From Alkalibacter rhizosphaerae (GTDB lineage: Bacteria > Bacillota > Clostridia > Eubacteriales > Alkalibacteraceae), in NCBI RefSeq assembly GCF_017352215.1, contig NZ_CP071444.1, forward strand, positions 124,001-188,000: a stretch of DNA of 64,000 nt, in the 5' to 3' direction. The notes beneath the pieces are model-generated. The model ran no database searches and was not told the DNA's origin. It worked only from the letters and a program-made list of their open reading frames with translations. Made by a program: the position numbers and the translations under genes. Shown one piece after another: positions 18,934 through 27,270 of the stretch (its first letter is position 1; each line of letters starts with the position of its first letter).

Positions 18934-19491
18934 TTAAACTCTTTCCATATACTCCCCGGTCCTCGTGTCGATGCGGATCACATCGCCGATCTCCACGAAC
19001 AGCGGTACGGTGATCTGGGCACCGGTCTCCACGATGGCCGGTTTGTTGGCTCCTGTTGCCGTATCCCCTTTAAATCCGGGATCCGTTTCCGTCACTTCCA
19101 GTTCCACAAAGAATGGGGCTTCTACCGAGAAGGCCTGTCCCTTGATGAACTTGATGGTGGCGTTGTTGTTTTCCTTCAGGTACTTCATGGCTTCTTCCAC
19201 CTGGTCGTAGTTCAGAGGGATCTGTTCGAATGTCTCCTGATCCATGAAGTAATACAAGTTGCCGTCGTTGTAGAGATACTGCATTTCCTTTGTTTCGATG
19301 TGGGCTTTCGGAAACTTCTCCGACGGATTGAATGTCCGCTCCACAACACTGCCTGTTTTGACGTTTTTTATCTTTGCACGCACAAAGGCCGCACCTTTTC
19401 CCGGCTTGACGTGCTGGAAATCGATGATCACATAGACATCGTCATCCATTTCAAAGGTGATCCCTTTTCTAAAATCTCCTGCAGATACCAT
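18934..19491 (-). CDS. efp: Translation elongation factor P
   Basis: A 185-residue three-domain factor that relieves ribosome stalling at polyproline. The KOW-like N-terminal domain carries [14 protein letters not shown], where the Lys in the PGKG loop is the residue modified in other Bacillota. The C-terminal block with [19 protein letters not shown] and the [18 protein letters not shown] end is classic. GGAGGG precedes the ATG. It is downstream of aroK with a 42-base gap that contains a TATAAT box. Confidence 0.96.
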   Translation of the reverse strand: MVSAGDFRKGITFEMDDDVYVIIDFQHVKPGKGAAFVRAKIKNVKTGSVVERTFNPSEKFPKAHIETKEMQYLYNDGNLYYFMDQETFEQIPLNYDQVEEAMKYLKENNNATIKFIKGQAFSVEAPFFVELEVTETDPGFKGDTATGANKPAIVETGAQITVPLFVEIGDVIRIDTRTGEYMERV

Positions 19492-19524
19492 ATTATCCCT
19501 CCGTATGATTGCTGTAATACCTTA

Positions 19525-19530
19525 ATTATA
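19525..19530 (-). promoter_or_regulatory. Possible -10 box ahead of efp
   Basis: A perfect TATAAT on the minus strand lies 34 bases before the efp ATG, in the short gap after aroK. No convincing -35 was found. It could give efp a promoter separate from aroD-aroK. Confidence 0.35.
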
Positions 19531-19533
19531 CTA

Positions 19534-20058
19534 TCATAAAGCACTCCGCTTTTCCATATAATTTTCCATAATAAGTGACACACTATCCGCTACATTATGC
19601 CGGTCCGTTTCCACGCTGAAATGGTTCTGGTTGTAGTAGGGATAGCGCCTGTGCATCATGTGTCGGATGGTACGTTCCGGATGGGGTCCCTGGATCAGCG
19701 GTCTGGTGGTGCTTTCCTTGAGTCGGAAGTATAGATTACGGGGAGTTGCCTTCAAGGCCACCACAAAAGAATGCTCCATCAGCAGCTGCCGGTTCTCCTC
19801 TTTTATGACGATGCCTCCACCGGTGGAGATGACCTGTTTTTCCTTCTGCAAGATCTCTTTCAGAGCCTTGGTCTCCAGTTGGCGGAAGTAGGTTTCCCCC
19901 CAGCAGGAAAAGATCTGGCTGATGGTCATCCCTTCCTGTTCTTCAATAAACCGATCCACGTCCACGAATTCGTAGTTCAAGGCTTTGGCCAGGTTTCGTC
20001 CGATGGTGGTCTTCCCCGTCCCCATAAAACCGATCAGGGAGATGTTGTTTCTACTCAT
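19534..20058 (-). CDS. aroK: Shikimate kinase
   Basis: A 174-residue P-loop kinase that phosphorylates shikimate in aromatic amino acid synthesis. The Walker A motif is GFMGTGKTTIGRNLA; the substrate residues appear in DVDRFIEEQEG, FRQLE and STGGGIV; the lid is around RPLIQG. The start overlaps the aroD stop by four bases (ATGA), so translation is probably coupled. Length is typical. Other shikimate genes are not in the window. Confidence 0.94.
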   Translation of the reverse strand: MSRNNISLIGFMGTGKTTIGRNLAKALNYEFVDVDRFIEEQEGMTISQIFSCWGETYFRQLETKALKEILQKEKQVISTGGGIVIKEENRQLLMEHSFVVALKATPRNLYFRLKESTTRPLIQGPHPERTIRHMMHRRYPYYNQNHFSVETDRHNVADSVSLIMENYMEKRSAL

Positions 20059-20828
20059 GGGGTATCATCCTCATCGTTCAGGATCTCCAGGACCCGCCGG
20101 AGTTTTGTTGTCTCTATCTGACCCGGTGCCGAGGTCTTGTTCTTTTCCGCTGCAAAGGTCATGCAGCTGCCGAAGGTGGAAGCCCCGATCCTTGTTATTT
20201 TGCCAAGATCCCCCATGGAGATCCCCACATATGGAATGGTCAATACATCCCAGGCGTTGGCACAAGCGGCAAAAAGACCGGCCACATCCTTGGGAGACTG
20301 GGGCATGACGGCGATCTTCACCAGGTCGGCTCCCATTTGTTCCCCCTGGATAAATTGGTTGACCATCTCCTCCACTGTTGGGGTACCGTCAAAATTGTGG
20401 TAGGAGACCAGGGTGGCCACCCCTTTTTGGGTAAAATGCTCCAACCCCTCCTGGAGGATGGCGGGATCCCAAGACATCTCCAGATCCACCATATCCACAC
20501 ATCCGGAAGCATCGATGGCCCTGTAAAGCCCAAAAACGCCTTTGGCGTCCATTTTTCCATTGCCCCCTTCTCCTTGACTGCGGTAGGTGGCCAAGAGAGG
20601 CAAATAGGGCATATGCCCCCTTAATGCAATAAAAATGTCCTGGGCGTTTCCCAGCTGGTTTTCTTCCAAAAGATCCAGGCGGATCTCCATCAGGTCCGGT
20701 TGGGCGATCCCCGCCTGCTTGCCTTCCTTGATGGCCTCCACCACGGTTTTTTCCAGAACTGGAACACAGATGTTGGTGTTTTCCTTATTCAGTTTTAAAT
20801 TCTTGATCGTGACCGTTGATTTCTTCAT
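20055..20828 (-). CDS. aroD: Type I 3-dehydroquinate dehydratase
   Basis: A 257-residue class I (Schiff-base) enzyme converting 3-dehydroquinate to 3-dehydroshikimate. The catalytic Lys is in DLVKIAVMPQ and the His in VSYHNFDGTP. The EIRLDLLEE block near residue 50 is also typical. AAGGAG is six bases before the ATG at 20828; the upstream ATG at 20843 overlaps that site and is less likely. It begins the aroD-aroK-efp group and follows the terminator of the pilus operon. Confidence 0.94.
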   Translation of the reverse strand: MKKSTVTIKNLKLNKENTNICVPVLEKTVVEAIKEGKQAGIAQPDLMEIRLDLLEENQLGNAQDIFIALRGHMPYLPLLATYRSQGEGGNGKMDAKGVFGLYRAIDASGCVDMVDLEMSWDPAILQEGLEHFTQKGVATLVSYHNFDGTPTVEEMVNQFIQGEQMGADLVKIAVMPQSPKDVAGLFAACANAWDVLTIPYVGISMGDLGKITRIGASTFGSCMTFAAEKNKTSAPGQIETTKLRRVLEILNDEDDTP

Positions 20829-20850
20829 GACCTGCTCCTTCATTCAATGG

Positions 20851-20884
20851 GAAAAAGCCCGAAACCATATGGGAGTTTCGGGCT
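20851..20884 (-). terminator. Terminator of the pilD-pilO operon
   Basis: A 10-bp GC-rich stem (20875-20884 with 20856-20865, AGCCCGAAAC type) has a nine-base loop and is followed by five T on the minus strand. It lies directly after pilO. Confidence 0.9.
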
Positions 20885-20889
20885 GGTGT

Positions 20890-21906
20890 TTATTTCTTCA
20901 AGGTAAAAGTAAAAGTGTCCGTATTTCCGTTGATGTCTTCCACCACCACTTCGAACGTTCCCGGAGTGGTGACCATGACGTCGTTGTACTGGAGACTGAT
21001 CTCCCGACCATTGAGGGTCGCTTTCTCCAAAGGATGGAAACTGACAAATTTCAGATAGACCCGGTTTCCTTCCACGGTCCCGCCGCTGATCAGATCCAAG
21101 GGATCATCCACAACGATGCGAGGTCCGAACAAACCGGTTTGCGGATTGTCTCCCGTGTTGGCGTTTCCGTTGGTGTCACCATCATCATCATCATCTTCGT
21201 CATCATCATCGTCGTCTCCATTGGTACCACCAGTTCCGCCAGTACCGCCTGTACCACCGGTCCCACCGGAAGCAGGAGGTATGTAGTCAAATGGGTTTTC
21301 CTTGCCGAAATCCTTGCCTTCGATGAATTCATAATCTTCAAAAGCCGTAAAGCTTTCTCCATCTTTCAAGAATGCATAGGAACGAAGGACGATGTTGGCA
21401 TTGACCAAACCGTCGCTCAAGTTGTAGTTCACCGATTCCACCGTCAGTTTTCTGCCGTTGGTATAGACCAACCGGACAAACTCATCCAGGGTCGCATATT
21501 TGCCGGACAGGTTCATCCGTACATCTATGCTGTTGAGGAAGGTGCCTTCATGCCCTTCCGTTTCCGCTTTCACCGGCAATCCGAAGTCTACGCTTCCCAA
21601 GTCCACGTCGGAGTCTTCCACCTGTTTCAAAAGATCCAGATACAACAAGGGTAGCATGGTGTCTCTTGGTATGACTTCATCCAATTGGTTGGAGAGTTCC
21701 TCGATCCTGGCTTCTTCCACTTCCAAGGTGTTTCCCCGGTCCAGTGCCTGAAGCTCGTCCAAAACCGTCTGGCGTTGGGCCAAGGTAGCCTTATTGGCTG
21801 TCCACTCGTCGTATTTCGGAAGAATCAAATAGTTGATATATAGGAATCCGATTCCCACGACCAACAACAAAGTGACAAGTATTCTTTCCCGTCTGCTCAA
21901 ACTCAT
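20890..21906 (-). CDS. pilO: Type IV pilus PilO-like protein with an acidic linker and an extra C-terminal domain
   Basis: A 338-residue bitopic membrane protein. Residues 1-8 are basic, 9-29 form the membrane helix, a coiled coil follows to ~80, and a ferredoxin-like PilO domain runs to ~190. PilO with PilN and PilM aligns the pilus machine at the membrane. The odd part is the rest: a Gly-Gly-Thr repeat (~213-228), a run of eleven Asp/Glu (231-242), an Asn/Gly-rich bridge, and a ~80-residue beta-rich domain (~262-338) outside the membrane. Family members are usually about 200 residues. It overlaps pilN by four bases and is the last gene of the operon. Confidence 0.85.
   Translation of the reverse strand: MSLSRRERILVTLLLVVGIGFLYINYLILPKYDEWTANKATLAQRQTVLDELQALDRGNTLEVEEARIEELSNQLDEVIPRDTMLPLLYLDLLKQVEDSDVDLGSVDFGLPVKAETEGHEGTFLNSIDVRMNLSGKYATLDEFVRLVYTNGRKLTVESVNYNLSDGLVNANIVLRSYAFLKDGESFTAFEDYEFIEGKDFGKENPFDYIPPASGGTGGTGGTGGTGGTNGDDDDDDEDDDDDGDTNGNANTGDNPQTGLFGPRIVVDDPLDLISGGTVEGNRVYLKFVSFHPLEKATLNGREISLQYNDVMVTTPGTFEVVVEDINGNTDTFTFTLKK
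21178..21270. repeat. Trinucleotide and GGT-codon repeats inside pilO
   Basis: Plus-strand CATCAT/CGTCGT triplets at ~21178-21219 encode the Asp/Glu run, and degenerate nine-base units at ~21220-21270 encode five Gly-Gly-Thr units. Such tandem codons can change length by slippage in steps of three without breaking the frame. Confidence 0.7.
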
Positions 21907-22445
21907 TGCTGATCACCTCCGTTGCTGTACACTAAATTCATGTTGAATTCATAAATATCGTTGTCTGCGGCCCGTACGGAGTTGATCCATACGTTGGAGA
22001 CATTGTCGATCTGGTTCAGTTTGGCGGCAAAATCGGCCACTTCATCCCGTGATTTGGCTACGCCGCTGATGGTCATGGTACCGCTGCCCGTATTTTGCGT
22101 GATAAAGCTGACGCTTTCCGGCAAGGTGGTCTCCACTTTGGTCAACAAGTTGTAAAAGTTGATCTTGTTCACGTCTAGTTCAGATGATCTTTGCTCTCTA
22201 TAAGCCAATTCCTGTTGTTTTTTCTCCACCAGGGTCTTTCTGGCTTGTACTTCCGCTAAAGCGGCGATTTGGTTTTCCACATCCACCAAGTCCCGTTCCG
22301 TTTGACGGTTGAAACTGTACAAGGCTCCGTAGCCCACCAAAAGGAGTGCCAGAACCAGTAAAACCAGAAGAATATTCATGGAACGTTTCTTCTTGACATC
22401 TTTTTTTAGATTGAGATCCTTAGGTAGCAGGTTGATATCGCGCAT
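21903..22445 (-). CDS. pilN: Type IV pilus PilN-like protein
   Basis: A 180-residue bitopic membrane protein. The short cytoplasmic end has INLLPKDLNLKKD, the conserved NLLP motif that docks into PilM. A membrane helix follows (~26-43), then a coiled coil with KQQELAYRE and a ferredoxin-like domain. GGAGGG lies seven bases before the ATG at 22445; a GTG two codons upstream is less likely. It overlaps pilO and sits just after pilM. Confidence 0.9.
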   Translation of the reverse strand: MRDINLLPKDLNLKKDVKKKRSMNILLVLLVLALLLVGYGALYSFNRQTERDLVDVENQIAALAEVQARKTLVEKKQQELAYREQRSSELDVNKINFYNLLTKVETTLPESVSFITQNTGSGTMTISGVAKSRDEVADFAAKLNQIDNVSNVWINSVRAADNDIYEFNMNLVYSNGGDQQ

Positions 22446-22447
22446 GG

Positions 22448-23536
22448 TCACACCCTCCTAACGACGGCGCCGATGGCATCCACAAGGAACGGCACATGAT
22501 TGTTGCTCTTGAGATCTTTGAACGCTACGTTCACCAACCGGTCCACCCACACGGTAGGAATGTTGGTGTAGCGCTGGATGTATTCACCCACGCCGGGGAT
22601 GCAGGACCCGCCGCCCACCAGGAAGATCCGGTCCAGCTTTTTCTGTTTGGACATGGATATGAAAAATTCCAAGACTTGATTTATTTCCATGGTGATGTCG
22701 TAGAGCACGTTGGTGATCTGGTCGTAGAGCATTTTTTCCACTTCGTTGAGTTCCTCTTTTCGGAGAAATGCGAAGTCGTTGTTTCGTTTCCATTCTTCCG
22801 CCTCATCCATGGACATGTCCAGTGCTTCGGATATGATCTTCGTTATATCCCGTCCACCGACGGCCAAAGAACGCTGCAGGAATAATTTCTGATTTTCCAA
22901 TAGGGTGATGCCTGTCTTCTGGTTTCCCAAATCGATGATGGCTATATCCTTGGCTTCCCCACCGTCGGGCAACCGCAAATCGAAACAAGTCACCGGTCCG
23001 TTCACCAACTTGATCAGGGCGTTGGACTGGACGTCCACCACTTCGATCTCCACGTTGTTTCGGTTGAAGATCTCCAGGTACTCGTAAACCATGTTTTTGG
23101 GAACGGCGACACCCTGCATGGTGTTCATCATGACCTCTTCACCGTCTTCGTTCTGGCGCACGAATTCGTCCACCAGGCTGCTGTCCACGATATAGTTTTC
23201 CATCCGGTCCGGCAACAATACGGACATTTCGTACTTGACGGCTTCCTTGAGTTCGTTCATTTCCATTTTTGGAAGATCAAAGGTCCGTATGACCACATCG
23301 CTGGATGAAAGAAGGAGCCTGGCTTCCCCCAACTTCCCGTGCTTCAAAAAGGTATCCACCATTTTCCCCACGGCTTCCGGGTCCGTCACGTTGCCATTAT
23401 CGATGGCTCCGTCCGGTGTGGGCAAGATCTGATAGCCTTCCACCTGGATCTCCCGGTCCCGAAGAGTGGCGGTGACCATTTTTGAATTCTTGCTGCCAAA
23501 ATCAAACACCGTTACTGATTGCTTTTTGCCTAACAA
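22448..23536 (-). CDS. pilM: Type IV pilus assembly protein PilM
   Basis: A 362-residue actin-like cytoplasmic ATP-binding protein. The phosphate loops appear as VFDFGSKNSKMV near the start and in IIDLGNQKTGITL, with FLVGGGSCIPGVGEYI as the adenosine motif. It binds the PilN N-terminus and links the inner-membrane complex to the motor ATPases. A TTG start at 23536 follows a run of six G. The gene order pilM-pilN-pilO is the standard one. Confidence 0.92.
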   Translation of the reverse strand: MLGKKQSVTVFDFGSKNSKMVTATLRDREIQVEGYQILPTPDGAIDNGNVTDPEAVGKMVDTFLKHGKLGEARLLLSSSDVVIRTFDLPKMEMNELKEAVKYEMSVLLPDRMENYIVDSSLVDEFVRQNEDGEEVMMNTMQGVAVPKNMVYEYLEIFNRNNVEIEVVDVQSNALIKLVNGPVTCFDLRLPDGGEAKDIAIIDLGNQKTGITLLENQKLFLQRSLAVGGRDITKIISEALDMSMDEAEEWKRNNDFAFLRKEELNEVEKMLYDQITNVLYDITMEINQVLEFFISMSKQKKLDRIFLVGGGSCIPGVGEYIQRYTNIPTVWVDRLVNVAFKDLKSNNHVPFLVDAIGAVVRRV

Positions 23537-23560
23537 ACTTCATCCCCCCTTTTACGAAGT

Positions 23561-24637
23561 TTACTGCGATTGCGTAAACTCCTCCACGTACACTTGCCCT
23601 CGATTCGCCGGTTCGGTGATCTCCATGGTCAGGTATTCTTCCAACCCTGTCAGGAACTGGGGATCGTACTCCAATTCCAGATCAAGGGGAGTGGACCCGA
23701 AGGTCTCCACCAACCCGAAAACACCATGGATCCGTCCATCCACCATGGAATGGACCTGGCAACCGCTCAAGATCATCATTCCGGTGATCTCCACATCCTC
23801 CAACACCACCCTGTTGCAGCGACGAAGGATCAGAAGTCCCGAAAAACTTCCCCCCACGGTCAGTTCCTCCACGTTTTCAACCACGAACACATCCAAATCA
23901 TCCGGCATGGAACCAAGATCCACAACTTGTGAATATTGATTCCCTTCAATTCCCATTCTATCACCACAACGGTTCTGAAGTAAATAAATAAATTCACCCA
24001 TCATGATGTCGTCGTATAATGGCAGAACAGATGGGTTCAAGACGTAGGAATTATGAAAACTTTCCCAACGGATAGACTCTAAGTATATATTGCCATTTAT
24101 ATGCATGTTTAAACGGTTTGGACCGCCAAAATTGAAAATATTCATATTTTTAAGGGTTCCGATGCCTACCAATGGCGGTGTTGCCCGGATCTTTGCCAGA
24201 TCCTCGATGAAAAGATCCTCTGTAGAATAGATCCCATAGCCGGCCATGTCCTTCAAGGATAGAACAGGCAGGCTTTTGACGACCCTACCGGAAAAATGTC
24301 TTTCCAGTACATTATTTTTCACAAACACGTCCAAAGTTCTTTCGTAGTCGGAAACATAAGAGATCCGGTACCGGTAAGAATGTTCCTCGTTCCAAACAAC
24401 CCAGCCCGAATCCCATGCCGTCGTCCATTCCCTCTCCAATAGTTCCAGGGCAAGTTCCCGGACGCCATAAGCCAATTTCTCCATGGAGATGCTCTCCCCA
24501 TAGTGGACGATGCTTTTGTGGTGGAGGAGGGTCATGGGGGTGAGAAGCAGGGAAAAAAGGGACAAAAAAAGAACCAGCATCAACACCACAAGCAGTATGG
24601 CACCTCTGGTGGATCCGGTTTTCCCTCCCCTACTCAA
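23561..24637 (-). CDS. PilX/GspK-like minor pilin (second set)
   Basis: A 358-residue protein with a hydrophobic N-terminal helix after a short basic leader (STRG then AILLVVLMLVLF). Like GspK and PilX it lacks the Glu at position 5 found in other pilins. The remaining ~300 residues are beta-rich, with repeats such as VTGGSFSGLLILRRC and VEITGMMILSGC that suggest a beta-solenoid. In related systems this pilin caps the tip complex. The TTG start at 24637 overlaps the previous gene by eight bases and has no good ribosome site, so it probably relies on coupling. It closes a FimT-PilV-PilW-PilX series. Confidence 0.7.
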   Translation of the reverse strand: MSRGGKTGSTRGAILLVVLMLVLFLSLFSLLLTPMTLLHHKSIVHYGESISMEKLAYGVRELALELLEREWTTAWDSGWVVWNEEHSYRYRISYVSDYERTLDVFVKNNVLERHFSGRVVKSLPVLSLKDMAGYGIYSTEDLFIEDLAKIRATPPLVGIGTLKNMNIFNFGGPNRLNMHINGNIYLESIRWESFHNSYVLNPSVLPLYDDIMMGEFIYLLQNRCGDRMGIEGNQYSQVVDLGSMPDDLDVFVVENVEELTVGGSFSGLLILRRCNRVVLEDVEITGMMILSGCQVHSMVDGRIHGVFGLVETFGSTPLDLELEYDPQFLTGLEEYLTMEITEPANRGQVYVEEFTQSQ

Positions 24638-25115
24638 GGGTAACCACCGGAGAAGCCGGTGTGACCACTTTGGTCAGGCGATAGACTTGTTCTTCAAAAG
24701 TACTCTCCACGGTCAACAGAACAGTACCGTCTTCCTGGGCTTCCATTTGAAAGGAAGTTATGGGATAGGCCATCTGGGACTTGGATCCCAAACCGATGGA
24801 ACGCAGATTTTCATAGACCTTGTTCTTGTGCAAATAGATCCCCTCCAGGCTATAATAATTGAGATAAACAGGATTTTCCAGATCCCTCAGATACATGGTT
24901 CCATTCTCAACAATGATCCGGTCCGACTGTTCCAGTTGTCGTTCCAGCAGGATCATGGTGTGACGAACGTTGGTTTCCACATCCATCCGGTTGGTCAAAG
25001 CACGTACCGTCTTGAGTTGGTTTCCCAGAATTCCCATGGCCATGCTCCATGCCAAGCTCAGCAAGAGCATCCCTATCAGCAGTTCAATCAAGCTATACCC
25101 TTTGGCTTTCTTCAT
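24630..25115 (-). CDS. PilW/GspJ-like minor pilin (second set)
   Basis: A 161-residue prepilin with the cleavage site KAKG/YSLIELLIG, Glu at position 5 and a hydrophobic helix to ~25. The following region has LERQLEQSDRI and a beta-rich end with DGTVLLTVEST, typical of PilW/GspJ/ComGF-type pseudopilins. Its ATG overlaps the stop of the preceding gene (ATGA). It probably sits at or near the pilus tip together with its neighbours. Confidence 0.78.
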   Translation of the reverse strand: MKKAKGYSLIELLIGMLLLSLAWSMAMGILGNQLKTVRALTNRMDVETNVRHTMILLERQLEQSDRIIVENGTMYLRDLENPVYLNYYSLEGIYLHKNKVYENLRSIGLGSKSQMAYPITSFQMEAQEDGTVLLTVESTFEEQVYRLTKVVTPASPVVTLE

Positions 25116-25471
25116 GGCACATGTACCAGGGTTTGGAGGCCGATTCCATTTTCTTTCTGCCAGACTTCCACTTCCAGGGTCCGATCCTTCCCCTCATAAG
25201 GTTTGATGGTCACCTCATAATATTCACTGCAATGGAGCTGCTCCAAAGCCTCATAGGTCGCAGGTGATGCCGGTCCTTCCTTCAGATCCGATACCACGGC
25301 TTCCAACACTTCCTCCGCCCGATTCGTCTGTTCGTAGCGACTGGACGCCCTGGCCATGGCGGACAAATAAAAGGTAGACATGAATAGAAAAGAAATGGAT
25401 AAAATGCAAAGAATAAAGATGGATACGATGATCTCGATAAACGTAAAACCTTTCACCTTCAGGATGATCAA
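25112..25471 (-). CDS. PilV/GspI-like minor pilin (second set)
   Basis: A 119-residue prepilin with the site KVKG/FTFIEIIVSIF and Glu at position 5. The later part contains YEQTNRAEEVLEAV, a feature of PilV/GspI-type proteins, which have short bodies. The likely start is TTG at 25471, overlapping the stop of the previous gene as TTGA; a GTG five codons later is also possible. It is cleaved by the prepilin peptidase encoded two genes upstream. Confidence 0.75.
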   Translation of the reverse strand: MIILKVKGFTFIEIIVSIFILCILSISFLFMSTFYLSAMARASSRYEQTNRAEEVLEAVVSDLKEGPASPATYEALEQLHCSEYYEVTIKPYEGKDRTLEVEVWQKENGIGLQTLVHVP

Positions 25472-25914
25472 CCCTCTTTCCAGTAAATTCTGCCGCTTCC
25501 GATTTGCACGACAATGGTTTTCTTGGTTCCTGATTTATTTTGGAAGGTGATGCTTCCACCGGAACTGACGGTGCCTTCCGGATAGAAGATCAATTTTTTG
25601 CTGCTGTAGGTGTTGGTGACCAAACGCAGGTTCTCATGATAGGGTATTTTTTCCGTCGTAGTGCCGGAAGGAGTGACGGTCTGAAGATACATGCAACTGC
25701 CGGATACAAGGACCTGCCGCTTCCGGCCATCCAGGATGGTCTGGTTCCTTGCCTCCACCAGACTCTTATGGATCACCCGGATATCCTGGTCCAATGCCCG
25801 CTGGTCTTTGATGGTGGAAAACACGTTTGACCCAAAACCGGCCACAGCAAGCAAGATGCCCAGGATCCCAACCACCACCACAAGCTCCAGATAGGTGATC
25901 CCGCGGTTTTTCAA
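25468..25914 (-). CDS. FimT/GspH-like minor pilin (second set)
   Basis: A 148-residue prepilin with the site KNRG/ITYLELVVVVG, Glu at position 5 and a helix to ~28. The body has IHKSLVEARNQTILDGRKRQV and beta strands like those of GspH/FimT. It is the first gene of an H-I-J-K-like series of minor pilins. TTG at 25914 overlaps the pilD stop (TTGA), again pointing to coupled translation. Confidence 0.8.
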   Translation of the reverse strand: MKNRGITYLELVVVVGILGILLAVAGFGSNVFSTIKDQRALDQDIRVIHKSLVEARNQTILDGRKRQVLVSGSCMYLQTVTPSGTTTEKIPYHENLRLVTNTYSSKKLIFYPEGTVSSGGSITFQNKSGTKKTIVVQIGSGRIYWKEG

Positions 25915-26669
25915 AGGAGGAAGCCCAAATACCAGCTGATGAGGTTGGAGCCGAAATACAGGGTCGTCAGAGCCGCCAGGGCGATCCAGGGACCAAAGGG
26001 TATGGCATCCTTCCGCTTTTTGATTTTAGTCGCCAAAAGTACTACTCCAAAGAACCCCCCGTAGATAAAGGACAGAAACAAGGTCAACAGGGTATGCCAC
26101 AGTCCCAGATAGAGGCCCAGTACAAACATGAGTTTCACATCCCCCATGCCCATGCCGGCACCACCGGTGAGGAGGACCAGTAGAAACAAGGGTATAAATC
26201 CAGCCAAAGCGCCAAAGACGGCATCCTTCCATGGGATGAAGCCCAGGGCCAGGTTGGCGACGACAAAGATCACTAGCAAAAAGACATTCAGTTCATCGGG
26301 TATGATCTGATGATCCAGGTCGATGAAGGTCATGGCAATGAGGACTGCCACAAAGACAAGGTGGACCAAGAGCATCCAGGAGAGACCAAACTGCAGATAG
26401 GTGAATAAAAACAAAAACCCCGTCAACAACTCTACTAACGCATACCGAGCCGGTACCTTGGCCTTGCAATAGCGACATTTCCCTCCCAGCATCAACCAAC
26501 TCAAAACGGGAACCAGATCCACCGGTTTGAGCGGTGTCCCGCACTGGGGACAGTGGGAAGGCGGCGATGCAATGGACTGCCCTTCCGGTAGCCGATAGAT
26601 CACCACATTCAAAAAACTCCCAATCAACAAACCGAATACAAATACGACGAACATGTAATACCATTCCAT
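25911..26669 (-). CDS. pilD: Prepilin peptidase
   Basis: A 252-residue membrane aspartic protease that removes prepilin leaders and may methylate the new N-terminus. The N-terminal GSFLNVVIYRLP motif is followed by two Cys pairs (CPQCG and CRYCK) that form the zinc-binding loop, several membrane helices, and the catalytic Asp residues in DLDHQIIPDELN and GMGDVKLM. AAGGGG precedes the ATG. One peptidase gene serves both minor-pilin sets and the major pilin here. Confidence 0.94.
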   Translation of the reverse strand: MEWYYMFVVFVFGLLIGSFLNVVIYRLPEGQSIASPPSHCPQCGTPLKPVDLVPVLSWLMLGGKCRYCKAKVPARYALVELLTGFLFLFTYLQFGLSWMLLVHLVFVAVLIAMTFIDLDHQIIPDELNVFLLVIFVVANLALGFIPWKDAVFGALAGFIPLFLLVLLTGGAGMGMGDVKLMFVLGLYLGLWHTLLTLFLSFIYGGFFGVVLLATKIKKRKDAIPFGPWIALAALTTLYFGSNLISWYLGFLL

Positions 26670-26750
26670 GATGTCAACCCCTTACATTACTTCCTGATTT
26701 CTTTTTCTCCATCTTACCATGATTTCCTTCAAAAATTTTAGAGAGGAATA

Positions 26751-26778
26751 AAAAAACTCCGGCAAGTTGCCGAAGTTT
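26751..26778 (-). terminator. Terminator after the first minor-pilin set
   Basis: A 12-bp stem (26767-26778 with 26754-26765, one wobble) has a one-base formal loop and is followed by T-rich sequence on the minus strand. It separates the PilX-propeller-PilW genes from the pilD operon, so the two sets are transcribed separately. Confidence 0.8.
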
Positions 26779-26799
26779 TTAAAAAATTTCATTTAAAAT

Positions 26800-27264
26800 T
26801 TATTCATAGTAGATCACCGAACCGCTTCCCGGCGTAGTGTTTGTTATGTTGTTTAGTAAAACATTGGTATCGATTTGATAATTGTTTTCTCCAGATGCAT
26901 CGCTTCCTTGGATCGTGTAGGATACCATATAATGAGTACCGCTATTTACGATTTCAAAACTTATTCCATTGACCAAAGGATACTTTGCCGAAAGAGATGT
27001 TAAATCCATACTGTCCGCCAATGCATTGTCTGTGGTGCTGATTTCATCCACATTTCGCAATTCTTTCGTCACATATTGGGAAGCCATACGTACGTCAAAC
27101 TGCACCTGGGAAAGTGCTGTACCTTTGTTGTATAGGCTGTTGTTAAAGAAAAAGAAGCTAAAGATCGCACCCAGGATCAAAATTGCTATGGCAAGAGTGA
27201 TGACGAGCTCAACCAACGTCAGACCTTTTCTGTTTTCACGAAACCATTTTTTTGTCATTTTCAT
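26800..27264 (-). CDS. PilW-like minor pilin (first set)
   Basis: A 154-residue prepilin with the leader ending NRKG/LTLVELVITLA, Glu at position 5 and a long hydrophobic helix ending in FSFFFFNN. The region VQFDVRMASQYVTKELRNV matches PilW-type proteins, and the rest is beta-rich with many Asn, Ser and Thr. The ATG at 27264 has GGAAGA upstream. It follows the propeller gene by six bases. Base composition is more AT-rich than in the second set. Confidence 0.78.
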   Translation of the reverse strand: MKMTKKWFRENRKGLTLVELVITLAIAILILGAIFSFFFFNNSLYNKGTALSQVQFDVRMASQYVTKELRNVDEISTTDNALADSMDLTSLSAKYPLVNGISFEIVNSGTHYMVSYTIQGSDASGENNYQIDTNVLLNNITNTTPGSGSVIYYE

Positions 27265-27270
27265 CGCCTA

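Noticed and set aside
21133-21147. NPQTG motif in PilO that resembles a sortase signal
   Set aside because: It lies mid-protein, followed by a folded domain rather than a hydrophobic stretch and basic tail.
21178-21219. Repeat array that could be taken for CRISPR
   Set aside because: It is a triplet repeat coding for Asp/Glu inside pilO, with no spacers.
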